From Camarhynchus parvulus (Eukaryota; Chordata; Aves; Passeriformes; Thraupidae): a stretch of DNA of 64,000 nt. Numbering within the stretch: the stretch's first letter is position 1; each line of letters begins with the position of its first letter. The notes beneath the pieces were generated by a model. It was not told the origin of the DNA, searched no databases, and saw only the letters and a program-made list of their open reading frames with translations. The stretch spans positions 4,727,501 through 4,791,500 of the forward strand of contig NC_044590.1 in the NCBI RefSeq assembly GCF_901933205.1, given 5' to 3'. This document shows positions 39,537-53,518 of this stretch, piece by piece. The position numbers and the translations under genes are program-made.

Positions 39537-39679
39537 CCCATTGTGATGCGTGTGGCTCAAATATATAGCTCCACAAGCTGAATTTCCACATGGTGTGTAC
39601 CAGCCAGGCTGTGCAATTACACTGATTTCAGCAGCTCTGGAGGCTTTTGAAAGATCCCTCTTGCTGTATGTGGAGCACC

Positions 39680-39852
39680 ATGGATATAAGTGTATATATG
39701 GATTTTTAAATATATATTTATTTATTTCTATTTATATATTTATATATATTTTATATATATATAAAAAATTATATGTATTTTATATATTTATATATATATA
39801 TATTTTCCACTTATATCCAATTGGATATGGATATAAGTGTATATATGGATTT
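39680..39852. repeat. AT-rich locus bounded by identical 26-bp direct repeats, with a palindrome
   Basis: The same 26 bases (starting ATGGATATAAGTG) occur at 39680-39705 and 39827-39852. Between them lies about 100 bases of TATATA/TTTA simple sequence. At the right end CACTTATATCC (39808-39818) pairs with GGATATAAGTG (39829-39839) across a 10-base loop. Open frames rich in Tyr and Ile here are artefacts of the TATA repeats. Confidence 0.9.
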
Positions 39853-42800
39853 ATTGTCAGGTTTCCTCAGGGTTCTGCAGGCAGTGGGGCACTGGCAGCC
39901 CTCCAGCCAGGTGCTGCTCGGGAATTCTGCTGGGTCCGAGCATCGGGAAGGGGAGGATTTGCCATTTTTGCCATTCCTTTCCTGCCCCACGCCATCGGGA
40001 GCATCCAGTGCCAGCTGTTTCCCGGGGATCGCATTGTCATGACATCAGGATTTGAGAGAGGGCGGTGAGAGGTGCCTGGTTCCACATGGTGAGGAAGCAC
40101 TGAAGCACGGCCGCCAAACCCATTCAGTCAGAAAGATTTCCTAAAGCGCTTTCAGACATCTTTTAACCCCTTCCTGCTCGCCCGTCTCTTTGGAGACCTT
40201 TCCCCCGGTTTCCCCACTTAATGCAAGATCTTATCTCCAAGCGGATGAATGTATCCTTTAAAAGCTAAATAGAACCTTTAAAAACAAATTCTTATCAAGA
40301 GAACAGACAGTCTTTGCCCTTTAAACCGTGCTTGAAAATGAGTAGGTTCCGCTGGGAACAGCCACCTTTGAAAATATTTCTGCTCTGCAGTAATCGTTAA
40401 CTAACATGTTTATGTGGGCGAGACCAACACTCCACAGGACAGGAATTAAAACTTCCTTCAACTTTATCAAATGCCATATTTAATTAGCTACTTACACCCC
40501 ATGGCACCTGTAAATACGTAAAAAGAGTTAACAAGGAAAGCAGGGCACAGATTAGCAAAATAACTTTCTCCCACCCCCACAAGAGTTTCAGGGCAAAACA
40601 CTTGGGCCAGTCTAATAACTGTAATCCCTCTAGTGGTAATATAATTAATCTCCCTTCCAAAATGCAATTAAGGAAAGTGAAATCACAGTTAGCACGTGGG
40701 TTTTGTGGCACAGACTCAAGAGCACCACGCAGAAAAAATGACCCTTCTGCAGTCTGGACTGGCCTCCCATTGACTGCAGAGTCAAGGACAGTTTGAAGAC
40801 TGAAATCATGCTTAGGCTACCTGTAACTGAGGGGATCTGAGGTTTTCCAAGAAGCAATGGAAATAGTTTAAAGACGGCATTCTCAGGGTATTTATCCAGC
40901 ACAAGAAGAAAAAGACCGAGGGTTTCTAACATTGCTAAACATTCAATTTAGAGGTTAACCAAAAAGTTGAGGTTAACAACTTAAACTGCTTCCCTGATGC
41001 CATCTCTTTTTAGCCACACTTAGGACAAAAAGTCATATTGACTAATTTGAACTGGACACGAGTCCCATCTGGTCTAACATCTCACCTGAGAGTCACCAGC
41101 AGCAAACATTTCCAGTGAAACCCCCGTGGGTGGCTGGGGAATACTCTGCTCCCAGAAAAGATGTTGCCTGATTTATAACAGCTAGAACTCAGCTTGAGTA
41201 GTGAAGCCTTTCTTCCATTTAAGAGCTTTTTCTAAGCATAAATTTCAACATCCCTGGACATTTGCCATTCCTTTACTGCTCTGATCCCTCTTTGAATTTT
41301 ACTGGTTTCTTGAGCCTCACACTGGTGGTTCTTGGCTCGGCCTCACAAAGCTGGTCACAGTGACATGATCTCGAATAAGAGGTGTTGAAGCAGAAGAGAC
41401 TTTTCATTTTAGACCCAAACCACGACCAGTGAATGCAGAGAGAACTGGAAAAAAGAGATTCCAGCCTGTAGCATTCCTGCTCCAATCTGCTGTGAGCCTA
41501 CATGTAGCAACACGACCTCAGCCATGCTGTTATCCATCTGCACCCGCTAAAGGCATCCCAGTTCCACTGAGGGTTTTGCTTTTGCCTCCCTGAAAACTGC
41601 AGGACCACGAGGAGCTTGCCCAAAGCTGCCACCAGAAACCACAAGCTCTTTCTTCAAGCAAGCTGTAGAGTGGCAGAAGGGGTTTGGGGGTGTGGAGGGA
41701 TGGGAAGAGCTGAAAAGAAATCTGAGAACAAATTCAATGTATGGGCGCCAAACAACTTATCTCGATGAGGGAGCTCAGTTCCTAAATCTGACCAAAGATT
41801 CTGCAAGTTACAAGTGGGAGTTTTCCTGTCTATACAGAACCTTTTAACCTACAGCAGGAGCACAGGGAAGCATCCCACAGCCAGGAGTGAGTAATTCAGC
41901 AGTGACACAGACACATTCTGCTTCCTGTGAATAAATTCTCTGGTTTTTAGCTTGTCTATTACACTGAGCAATGTAAGGAGTTCTCCTCACTCCAGGAAAA
42001 GCAACATATGGCCAATGGAGAAAGACCCATTCCTTGCAGTATTTCTTACCAAGGCACCACCACAGCCAGAGCCATCACTGAGGGCAGGGCCTGAGCCCAG
42101 AGAAATGAGTGAGAATATGGTTTTTGTATGGTGTAGGGTCAGGAACACGTTATCTCAGGGAAGATTGAATCACTTTCCTGCTACCCTGCAGCAGGCTGTG
42201 TGAAGGAAGGTGTTTCCTGAGCTGTGCTCTGTGCTGACCCCAGAACTCCACATCCTTTATAAGGGTGTTGTGCCTTGACTCAAGTGTGTCAGGAGCAGCT
42301 ACCAGGAGCTAAGAGCTAATTCTGCATGAGCTGGAGTTGACTAACACAAGCCAGAAGTGCAATCAATATCCTTCCAGCACATCTCCAGCTTTATAATTTT
42401 ACAGTCTCCACAGGCTCTACCTGAGGAAGTTGTAAAACAAACCCACAAAAGGCCTCAGCAGGTCCCATGTGAGGTTTGCAGGGGTTTGCTGAGTTCACAG
42501 AGGCTCAGAAAGGAGCTCCCCTCCTGTTCACACAGACCCCCACACATGCACATACAGACAGCTCTGCAAACAGCCCCAAACAGAGACCTAAAGTACATTT
42601 CCCCTGTTTGTTCTTCAAACTGACAGCTCAATAACAGCTTTTTAAACCCTTCTGCATCGGGGGAGCTGGGGCACAGCTTGAATCTGCAGTGGGAAAGGGC
42701 TGGAGAGTTTTGTTGAAGGCATGAGGAATTTACCAGGATCTGCCTTGGTTTCTCACACTGGTTCTTAGGAACACATAAAGCCAAAAGCCAGAGGGGATGA

Positions 42801-45800
42801 CCAAATTCATCACACTACCATCTGCTGTAGTCTGCTTTTATGAAAGAATGCCTGGTGATGGTTTTACCATATTGACAGAAATAGTTAAGACTGGACAAAC
42901 CAGACCAGAGTGATAAGGTGATTCAATGGGAAGCAACTCTAGGAAAGACATAATTCTTTATATCTTTTTTTGAATTGAATTACACCATGTGAAAATGCAG
43001 TCCCCTAAAACTGCCAAGTACCAAGGAGGATTGGCAAGAGCCAGATTGGGAGGCATCTGGAATGAGCAGTTATTTTTCCTCTCTCAGTAGAATTACTTTA
43101 ATGTGTTTTATCTTTGTTTCCTTTATAGTGTTCCTCCTTTAACATTTGTTCAAAATTGAAAAAGACTGTTTTGAGACAGAGCTGGTCAATTTGCCATGCC
43201 CAAGCAGCACCTTTTAGTTAAAACCAAAAGGAGCAGACATCTGTATTTTGTCTGCTGTGGACATTTTCACCAAGAGATCAAGAAGATTCGTAATGCAGCA
43301 GGACATGTTACTCTACACCAGAGAATTCAATTCCCTTTAAGGTCAGCCTGTACCTTCCCAGTAATCAAATGGTTCCAAAACCCTCCCAAAGCCAGAACAG
43401 GTGTTTCATTCATGCTGTCTGTCTACCTGGCAAGGTCCCAAATACTTTCTTTTAAAGCCTGAACTCTGTATTATTCTGGGGCACATGGAAAACACACCTA
43501 AGTGCTGTCTCCTAGGCACGCTCGGGGCTGGGTCATCACTGCCTGCGTGTTTTTCTTTGCACAGCTCAAACAGGAGCACAGCTGCTTTTCTGTTAATAAC
43601 TAAATCATGCTTTAAATGTGCCACACAGCCCTGCCTCCAGCCAGAAGGGCCCTGCAGATTTAACGAGCTGACATGTCAGCAGAGATCAGTTCACCCACCA
43701 GAAAAGTGCAGCTACTCCTGGGGTGAGCTTTGGTTCTCGCTCAGCACTGCAGGAGGACCAGAGCTCTGTGTCAAACTGAATCCACGGAGGAAGCAGGGGG
43801 TGAGTGAGTGTGCTCAGGGTGAAAACCAGAGCAGTGCTGGGGTTACACACTCCCCTGAGTGTGACAGAGCACTGGGGGCAAACTGCAGACACACAGACAC
43901 ACAGACAGAACATCCTTTTGCTCCTTGTCTGAAAGGTGGGACACATCCAGCCCTGCAAATGGGAAACTGACTCAAGCCTGACTCAGAGAATAGGACTTCT
44001 CCTGCTATGTCATTGTAACTTCTCTGAATGCCTGGAAGTTCATCCTCCCACAGATTACTTCACCCGGGGTTGTTTCTGTGCCCTGTGGCTATGTGCACAT
44101 AAATACTCTTCAGGCATGGGGTCATGACATACCCTTGTTGGCTTCCACCAACATCATATCCAGTTGGAAATTACTGGTAGCAGATAAAAACCCAGTAGCA
44201 CTTCTAATCTCTGCCATACAGGGTGGTTGTGTTGCCATTTTCGTATTAAATCCTGTTTCATTAATGAGAAATAATACATAAGATAAATAATAATAAATAA
44301 TACCCAGCTAATGAAAAGTGTCATTAGGAACAAGCAACAGACCCCTGCTGCTGGCCCAGAGGAAAGAGCATCTCAAGCAATATCCCACAGCAGCAGATGC
44401 CCTTTTATTTTCACGTTTTCCCAGAGGAAGAGGATGCCCAGTCCAGCACACAGTGGCTGTGGCTCCCCAGGGGAATCAGCAACAGCTCTTGAGTCAGTGA
44501 CAAGAACACAGTTAGGGGAGGTGCACAGAGCCAGCAAACAGCAGTGACAGCCACAGCCCAGGTGTGAGGGTGGCACTGTCCCCAGTTTGAGGGCACCAGG
44601 CTGTGAATGGGAGCTGGCACAGCTCTGCTGCTCTGCATCTCCACACGGATGAGGATGAGTGCATACCTGCATTTTCCATCTATTTCACGGCTGAAAAGAG
44701 GGAGATTATTTGCTACCCAAGCCTCTCCTCAGGGCACAAGGCAGTGCTGGATGACAAACAGAGTTTAGTTCCAGTTGTGCATTGTGGCTCTGCCTAAGGG
44801 AAATGCTTTACCTTTTTTTTTCCCCTCTGGGATACATTCAATCCAAGCACAATATTGACAATCAACTCTTCCTTCTGAGATTCCCAGTTCTAATCCATGG
44901 GACTTGCAGAGGACAGGAGCATTGTAATGAAATATTAGCAAGAGTTGCCTTGGAAACTGCCCAGATGAAGCCCTCTTATATTCACTGAAGTCCTCCCAGC
45001 GTGACTAATACCTCCTGGGCTGTAGTTACACCAGCCTGAATGTCCTGAATGCATGACCAAGTCAGCAGAGCAAACACACTCAAGCCCCATTTATACAGTT
45101 ATGGCTTAATCTGATTATTTGTAGTTTGCCCAAGTGCAAGAGAAATTTGTGGAGCTTCCCTCTGCACTTTCATCTCAGCCCTCTGGATAACACAGGCTAG
45201 GCTTTCCCATTCTGCAGTTCCTAAGACAGAAAAGCCAGCAGCTTAACAGCTGAGTGCAAATTGCACTCATCTGTTCGAATGCATTTGGTAACATTTTCTT
45301 TATCCTGTTAACCTTATCAGAGAGCAGAACACGTGGGGAATGCTGAGGGCCTTCGTGCAATGCAAAGTAAGAAACGCTCCATGCACACACACATCCCAGC
45401 TGCCCTTCTGCCACAAAATCCAGGTCTGAGCAAGCCTCTCCCCTCCTGTCCCTCCCAGGCTCCCTGGCACTGCAGGCACACTGCTCCCCATCTGCTGTGT
45501 GCAGTCTGAGGTGTTCAGGTGGTGCTGCTGCCCATGTACAGCTCGAGGCTTGCACAAAGCAGAAATTCTCTGTTTGAGCAGATGCCTGTGAAGAAAGCCC
45601 TGGGTTACAGCCCACAAAGGCTGTCCCCATCTCACCCACCGGGCATTGACAGCAGGAGAAACTTCAGCTTCAGTTCCCTTGCAGACTGCACCTGACAGCC
45701 TGGAGTGCCATCCCTGCCCCAGACCTGGCCTTGCTCCCTGTGCTGGCTCCCTCCATCCCTGCTGCCCACCCCAAGCCTTAATTTTCATTTTGTGAAGCTC

Positions 45801-47482
45801 CTTTCACAGCCAGAATTGAGTATTTACAGGTTCCAGAGAGAACAGCTCAGTGAGTGCCCTGATCCTCCCTGCCTCTCACTCTTGCTCTTGTTTCTGGGAA
45901 AAGGATTCATTTCCCCGAGTGGGATCAGGGCAGAGTGCCTGCAAGAGAGGAGGACTTGCAAGAGCAAGAGTTGTCATTATTCACCAGCACCCGCTGATTC
46001 CCACACTGAATGCACACCACAGGCTGGGAGCTCTGCATTAAATGGATATTTCTGCCTTTCTTTAGTGTGTGCTCCCCGTGTGCAGCACAAGACACATTTC
46101 ACACCTGTGTCCACCATCGATAAGAACAATCCAAAGTTTGGGCTCCACATCAGGAAAAGATTTTATTTATTTCCATTGTCACAGCCATTAATCTGAAATC
46201 TAAATGACTTCCTATTTGGGAAAGCATCTGAGGGTTTTTTTTCCATGCAGATTATTCCTACAGTAGCTTAATAGGAACAGCCAGCTGTTTTGTGATAAAA
46301 ATAACTCCCTCCTGTAGGAAGAGGTAACAAATAGGAAAATAGTTGCTTTCTCCACAATAGAAGAGCAATGAGCCTGTTTCAGACATCACAGAGAGAGATG
46401 GTGCCACAGCCAAGAGCTTAAATTATTTCTGAGGCTCAAGTCCCTTCACTACTGCTTCCCTGCATGACCCTGGACACATCACTGAACTTTTTCTTTCCCT
46501 CTTTACATCAACTCAAAATGAAAAGGAGTAGCAGTCATAGGAGTATGAGAAGAATAAAAGCTGTAAGACACTCTACCATCCAATGTAGGTGCATTTTGAA
46601 CTTTGTAAAAAATGGATTTAACAGCTAAGCCCCTGTGCTTGGACCCCATAAGTCCAAATAGACTTCAGTGAAAATCCCACAGATTCTGCCTAGCCTCTTC
46701 CCCTTCCAGGAGATCAAACAGCAAGCACAAGAACTGCTGGTGTGTCAGGGTTTGCACAGATCAGAAGCACAATGAGCCCTAAACTCTGCTCCAATGGCTG
46801 GTGAATGGAAGGGCCATGGCCAGCTCTCACCTCAGGGCAGCTGAGGGGCTCTCCAGGCTGGCAGCTCAGGAGCTTGCAGACATCAGGAGGGATGTTTCTC
46901 TACAAACAGCCCTGACACACTGGAGAATCTGGCATTGTCCCAGAGGATGAGCTGAAGTGCAGAGTGGCTGCAGGCCTGGAGGTCAGGAACCCTTTTTCAT
47001 ACTTTGGGGTCCTTCAGTGCAGAACTTTGAGTGCAGTTTTGCAGCCATAACACTTCAAATAAGGCAGCTGGAAACAAAACAGAGAGCAGCCCTGGGCTCC
47101 TTCTCTGGCTACTGGTTTTCCCTTGCCATAAGCTCCAATTTCCTCAGCACTTTAGGGAAGGTTTATGTTGTGCATTACCTTTGTACAGCCCAAGTAACCC
47201 AAGAAATCTCAAACTCAGATGCCTGGTTGCTGGGATAGATCCTATTACTGCTTTTAAATGCTTTGCATTCATATAGAGGATGATATTTTAAATAACGAAA
47301 AAAGAAACCTCATAATCACAGCCAGGCTATTTGTGGGAGGTTTCTTCTCAGTTTTCAAAGATCCTTGAAAAGCTGGCAAGGAAACCAAAAGCTATTTTAC
47401 TTTCTTTAGGAGCACTAAAGGGAAAAAGGTACTTTGCGGATTAGGAGATTAAAATTACAAATACACTCTCTGATAATTTCAT

Positions 47483-47500
47483 AGTAATTAAAGTAATTAA
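47483..47500. promoter_or_regulatory. Tandem TAATTA (homeodomain-type) motifs
   Basis: Two exact adjacent copies of AGTAATTAA place two TAATTA cores nine bases apart, in an otherwise AT-rich, ordinary stretch. TAATTA is the classic homeodomain core, so a regulatory role is possible but unproven. Confidence 0.3.
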
Positions 47501-50500
47501 CTTGATTGTGTGCTACCATTTCATCTGGCTTGGGCTTTTAGAATCTTATTTAAGGGAGCCACATCATTAAAGAACTTCAGATGTGGAATTACTGTTGAAA
47601 GGTATCCCCTCTGGATTGATCCATAGCTCTGAGCTCATAAGGACTCCCAAGATGAAAGCCATTTGGAAACTCCTCATGTGCTTCATGCATATGGTGCCTG
47701 CCCTCCTCATCTTCGTGGCAGGGGATTTATTCCCTGCCTAGGGAGGTGAAGGCCAGGCCTGCCACACTCCTTGTGGCAGCAGAGAGGGCAGGGGTGGCGT
47801 GTGCCCGTTGGCATTCCTGCCTTGGGCTCTGCACTCCAAGGGTGAATAAAGCCATTTAATTAGTTCTTGCCTGCTTCTACTAAACAGCTCTAGAGGGAGG
47901 GATGCAGAGACAGTGCAATAGGGAGGATATGTGATTTGCATGCTAATAAAGGCACGCACACTTTCTCTGGACAAGCCTTGACTTGACACCAAGATTAGAA
48001 GTTGCCCCAAACCCAACTGTGTTCCAAAGTGAGCCTGCCACACACAGCAGCAGGAGTTTCACGGGGTTTAAAGTTAATTACACTCTATTCTGCTTCTGCT
48101 CTTTCATGTCTCTCTGGCTGTTCCCTGGCCTGCAGCTCCCTGAGAAAGCAAAGTGCTTTGGGGTGTTTATCAAACCCTTATTATTGCAGGCTGGCTTTGG
48201 GAGAGGAAGTGCCAGAGCCCCTTTGGTGTTTGTGGATGGCGTTTGGGGCTGCAGGGAGTGCAGGGGACCTGCTCCCCACACAGGAGGGACTGAGGCTGTG
48301 GCTTCACAGCATGTTGTGCTTGGCAGCAGCACTGACACCATCAGGGCTCACCCCCCTGCCCCTTCTGCTCGTGCCAGAAGAGCCGTTTGTGGAACCAGGT
48401 TGTGAACTGACCCAGCTATAAAAAGGGGTGTAAACAATTCTTTTGCAGTTTGTTTTTTTAAGCTCTCCTAGCCCATTTAAGGAATAGCCCTCCCTGTGAG
48501 ACTGCAGAAGCCAGGCATGTGGAAGCACAGCTATTTCTGTGTGAGGCTGTTAACACAGGTAAGCACTGCAGGCTGCTGAAAGGCACATCCAGCTCTTGCT
48601 GATTTAAGGCAGGAGTTCCTAATATTAGGAGTAATGATGTATAGCCAAGTGGAGTGTCATTAGGCCAGAACTGAAAGTGATCCATCTGTTTTGTAGGAGA
48701 GAAAGACAGGTCAATGCACTAAAAGCAGAGTTTTTAATTCTTAGAGCATGCATAAGCTGTGCTGTTTCAGCCAGCCTTACAGATCTTGTCAGGGCAAAAT
48801 CCCAAATGTTTTGCTGGAGTAGTCTCCAGCCAAATCCAGATATTCAATGGGGATGGCTGAGTTTGTCAGGAAAGATAAATGAGCTGCAGTAATCAGCAGC
48901 AAAAAGAGAAAAGAAACCAAAATATTTTAAGTGCTTATCTGGAGTCTGGATTAAATCCTTGATTTTCATGAGTTCCCTCCATGGTTTTGGAAGGATTGCT
49001 TGCCTGCACCCCAGTTTCCCAGCTGGAAAGCAGATACAACCAGACTGCAAACATATTGAAGTAAAACTCTCCTAGGAGAACAGGAAAAAGACTCACCAAC
49101 AGCACATGGCAGCAGCTTGTACCCACTGCAGGGGCAGGATGGCAAAAGAATCCCACAGGAGTTTCAAAGCACAGCCATGTTCTCAGGGAAGAGTCTGGGT
49201 GGTCTCTGCTGCAGCTTACATTGATAATTTGCAATAAAACACCATCTTGGCAGCATACCTCAAACACCTTCCTCCTAAATGAAAGCCTGACTTTGTCCCT
49301 GGAGCTGTTCAACCTGACACAGCTGCTCTGAACACGGTCCAAGGGCCCTGCAGAGCTGGGAGGTACCTGGGAAAACCCTGCACAAGTGTAGGTGAAACAC
49401 CCTCCTCATTTCCCCCAGATCCCCCAGCTCACAGCCCAGCCGTGGCTCCTGCACTGCTCTTCAGCCGCCCCACAAGTGCCTGATGGTTTGTTCCCTGTAG
49501 ATATTCCCTGTCCACCAAAGCACCTGCCCCAGCTGGGCTTGGGACCTTCACCCCAGGACCCCATCGCAGCCCAAAGGATGGGAGCATCTCTTGTTGGGGG
49601 CATTTCCCCCTTCCCCAAGCTGCCTTACTGTCACCAACCAGCAGAAACTGAATTTCAAAACCAGCAAATACTCCCCATGTGCAGTGGGGTGGGTTTTTCA
49701 AAGGCTGCAGCTGTCATAACTCAGTTCCCAACTGTCCCATTTTTGGGAAGATCCACCTCCACACTTTTTAACCTCAGAGTATTTCACAAACTGTACTAAA
49801 GGACTGAGTTTGGGGGATTTTTCGAGAGAGATGTGACTTACAATCTGCATTTGTACACTGTAAAATGGTTACATTTTAAGGTAAGCTATGAACTCCTGAA
49901 AATCAGATGTGCAGCACGAGACACACGATCAATGGCTGTGTTTGGAAGTTCTGCCTGGTGTGCAAAAGCCTTGCAAGAAAAGGATTCCACATGAACACTC
50001 TGAAATGTATAGCATGACAGAGAATTGCTGTTCTGCCAGAGAGCAGAGATGCTTTGGAGTCAGAGTTCCTTCCCTGAGAGCACCACACACAACCTGAGCC
50101 AGCAGAAAAGCCCCAAATTCTTTGACAAGCACACACATCCTGTTGCCCTGCTTCACAAGGGGTGAGCAGCAGCCATTTGCACGAGGTTGCACTGAATCCA
50201 TGCCAGACTTCTTTAGAAATACTTGAAAATCCTCCATGAGCATCTCCAGACAGCAAGTTTGAAAGGAGATGAGCTGGGGAACAGCACAGGCCCCACCAAG
50301 GAAAAGGAATCCCTGCAGAATTCCTCAGGAATGCAGAAAAACCTTACAACTCTTCCCAATATTTTTTTCTACTCTTTTGGTGATTACTAATCTTTATGGA
50401 GTTTACATTCCATCTATCATTTTTATAACGAGAGATCAGAGAGGGATTATGGCTGGGGGTTGCAAGCTATTCACACAGAGACCCTGTTTATCTGAGCAAA

Positions 50501-50819
50501 GAGAGCAGCTCTTCTACTTTAACCATTTATAACGTGGCAGAAGCACCATCTGGGACATGTTCAGAGCTGAGTTTTTGTCCTACACCAGAAATTTAGGTGG
50601 TGCCATTTACATTTTGTCAGAAGCATCTCTAATACACAGCAGTCAAAACAAGGACATGCCCCAGCAGATTGTCATTTTTTACATTCAGTTCACATCCAGC
50701 TTTTCTTTTTTTATTTTTTTCCCTTTTTTTTTTTTAAATCAACATCAATAATTGCATCCCTTCTCCCACACTGGGAGTGTGCTGGGAGCTGGAAGTGCTC
50801 TGATGATGGAGAGCTGTGA

Positions 50820-51140
50820 CCCCAGGACCTCTGGCAGCCACAATTTAGAGAAGTCACAGCGCAGATCTAAATTCGAACTAAAGGTCAGATCATCCCTTGG
50901 GGGCTCTGGCTACGAGAGAGCCGGGCTGCCCAAACTGGCCAGAAAGGAACTGAAATCCAGCCCCCTCCGCTGGATTTGGTGTGTCTCAATCGCCCGTGCC
51001 TCGGATGAAAAGGTTGGTTACTTAAAATGCGGCTGCCACCTCTCAAGGGTAACAATGATGTTTGAAAAGGTTCCTTTGATCTTCGGCAAACACTACAGCC
51101 CTGATAGCAGAAATACTTGAGCCACCCAGATCCCACTTCC
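50820..51140. promoter_or_regulatory. Candidate conserved or regulatory segment with retained CpGs
   Basis: About a dozen CpGs occur in 320 bases of otherwise CpG-poor DNA. The segment lies between a T-rich run (50701-50735) and an A-rich run (51155-51225). It contains AACAATG (SOX type, 51051-51057) and CCTTTGATC (TCF/LEF type, 51073-51081). A 122-codon open frame spans it on the plus strand from 50752, but it has no family resemblance, no splice context and no bias, so I do not call it a gene. Confidence 0.3.
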
Positions 51141-53518
51141 CGTGAGGCTGAGAGGTTAAAAGAAAAAAGGAAAAATTAAAAGAAAACAAACACCAACAAG
51201 CTAAACAAAACAACAACAAAAAGAGAAGCAAGAATGTTTTTTAAAAATGAAATATCTGTAAATATTCGGTGGCTAAGAAATGAAATTGATTCCCTGATGC
51301 ACAGCAGCATCCTCTTAAATGTGAGGGAGAGCTTTAATCCATAAATGTACATGTAATGAGAATAAAGCAACTGATGAGGGAAGGGAAAGACTTTTTGGAA
51401 GAGAAGGGGGGTCCAGGTTACAGCAAGAAGGGAGAGGTGGGGCTTTAATGCTTGTCAGGTCATAGTGCAGACTTTCTGAGGAGTGATTTTCCCCCAGTAT
51501 TTTCTTGCAGAGAGCCCTGATACCTTTGAAGTGCAATATCCAATAACCACGAAGAGTGGGACTTGCTGGCCTGACAGCGAGTCCTTGCAGAAAGTACTTT
51601 CCCCTAATTGAAAGAGCACTCCCTCTATGCAGATACCCACAGGAACACTCACAGTTACTTCAAAGGCAGCTGGCACCCACTCCTTTCTCCTGCCAGGTGT
51701 GCTTTGTATCTCCTGCCCGGCTGTTGTTTCTGTGGCAGCTCAGGGCCTCGGCAGGCACCAGCCCACCTTCAGCCGCTGCAGCAGGCTGGGCTTGCAGCTT
51801 TGCAATGGGCTTGAGGCCCTTCTGCTGTGCTCTGCTCTAGGATAAACCAAGAGAATAAGCTGCTATGCAGCATTGAATAGAAGATCTGAACATCTTGAGT
51901 TGATGGGGAGAGGAAGAGTTACTTCAAAACAGAACCTGAGCCCCAGCATTTAGGAAGGAGATGCTTGCAGCTCTGGGAGATGCTCTGCATCTCACAAAGG
52001 TGAGCAGAAACCTTCTGAAGCAGCTCTTAACCAACCTGAGCAAACCCAGCACTAGGGATCCCTCCCAAAAGGAGATTTTCAGGGTGTTTGGGGGCAGTGT
52101 CAGCGCTCCCAGGGCAGGAGGAGCTGTGCTGCTGCTCCCTGGAAGGGCAGAGGTGTCCCCAGGCTGCAGCTCAGCCCTGCAGGGAGAGCTGAGGCTTTCC
52201 AGGGCACCCTCCCCACGCTCCCCGCTGCCAGCCCCGCAGGTTTGAGCAGCCCCAGCCCCTCCCCAGCTCCCCCACAGCCCACGGGGGCATTTTCAGCCAG
52301 AAAGAGCCCCGGGCACAGCCTCAGACAGCTCTGAGGCAGAGGTTCCAGGTGCGAACCCGTGATGGATGACATGCCACGGGAAGGCTGGCAGCTCCTTTGC
52401 CTGGGAGGAGCAGGGAGGTGCAGGAGCATTTTTCTCCTCTGAAATCATCTCCCTGCCTGCCTGCCATTTCTAGCCCCTGCAGCTCGGGTTTTTTCCCCTT
52501 AATAAAATGTTTTCAAGACAAAATGTACCAGGAGAAGATCCCCCCCTCGAGATGAAGGCAGTCAGCATTCCAGGGATTTCCATAGTCCATGGCTGGCTGT
52601 TTTCCCAGTCACCTCCTGGCACAGCAGCACAGCTGTTACAAAGGGGACAACTGGCCCTGGTGACCTGGCACTTCTTGCACCTTTCTTTGGGAGAAATAGG
52701 AGAGAGAGGACAGACCCTCATCCCACAGGTCACTCCTGGTTATTCAGAGCACTATAATCTGTGCATTTCTGCTTTATCTTCTTCCCAGTTTGGATATGGG
52801 AAGAGTTTGGCTCTTTTTAGCTCTGAAGAGGACCTAGTGAGGAGAAGTGAAGGACCTTACCCTTCACTTCCAGAACGGGTGGGAGCAGAAATCACAAGCC
52901 ATTAACTCCAGTCCCATTCGTACTTCAGGCAAAGCAGAGAGATGCTGCCTTATGAAAACCTGAAAGTTTCATTCCAGAGTCCTTTCCTGCTATAGAGGAG
53001 AGGCATTCTGTCAGCAAGAGCCTCCCCAGGCAGCTTTGGATCAAACCCAGGGGTCTGCACAGCCCCACCATGCAGCCTCATCTCCTCGCTTCAATGTACA
53101 GAAAAAGCCAAGTCCACATAGAAAACCACCATTTCTTCTTTGAAATTGAAGATGTGAAATAAGCACGCCTACAGAACTCTTTTTACCAATGGAAAAAAGC
53201 CAGAGCAAGGAGCACCAAGGGAAAGCCTGGCACCTGAGGCTGCAGGCATCGCTCAGACAGCTGTGCTGCAGCAGGGACACACATGCATGGGAAAGGACAG
53301 CCTGCAGCTCTCCAGCACATCCAGGAGGCCCAGTGCCCACCCCCCTCTGTTCTGGCAGTTTCAAGTGACATCTGACCATGGCTCATAAATCTCAGCTAAG
53401 CAGGGCATTTCCTTAGGCCCTGTATCTTTGTTTAATCTCTGTCTCTAGACCAGGCTGACTTCCCAGGTCTTGCATGCAATAGCTCAGCAGTTCCAGCAAG
53501 TGACAGGAATGAATGATG

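Noticed and set aside
50824..51170. tRNA-derived SINE, because of a B-box-like TTCGAA motif near 50872 and an A-rich end
   Set aside because: The A box does not match at the expected spacing and the motif is weak. Left only as a candidate segment.
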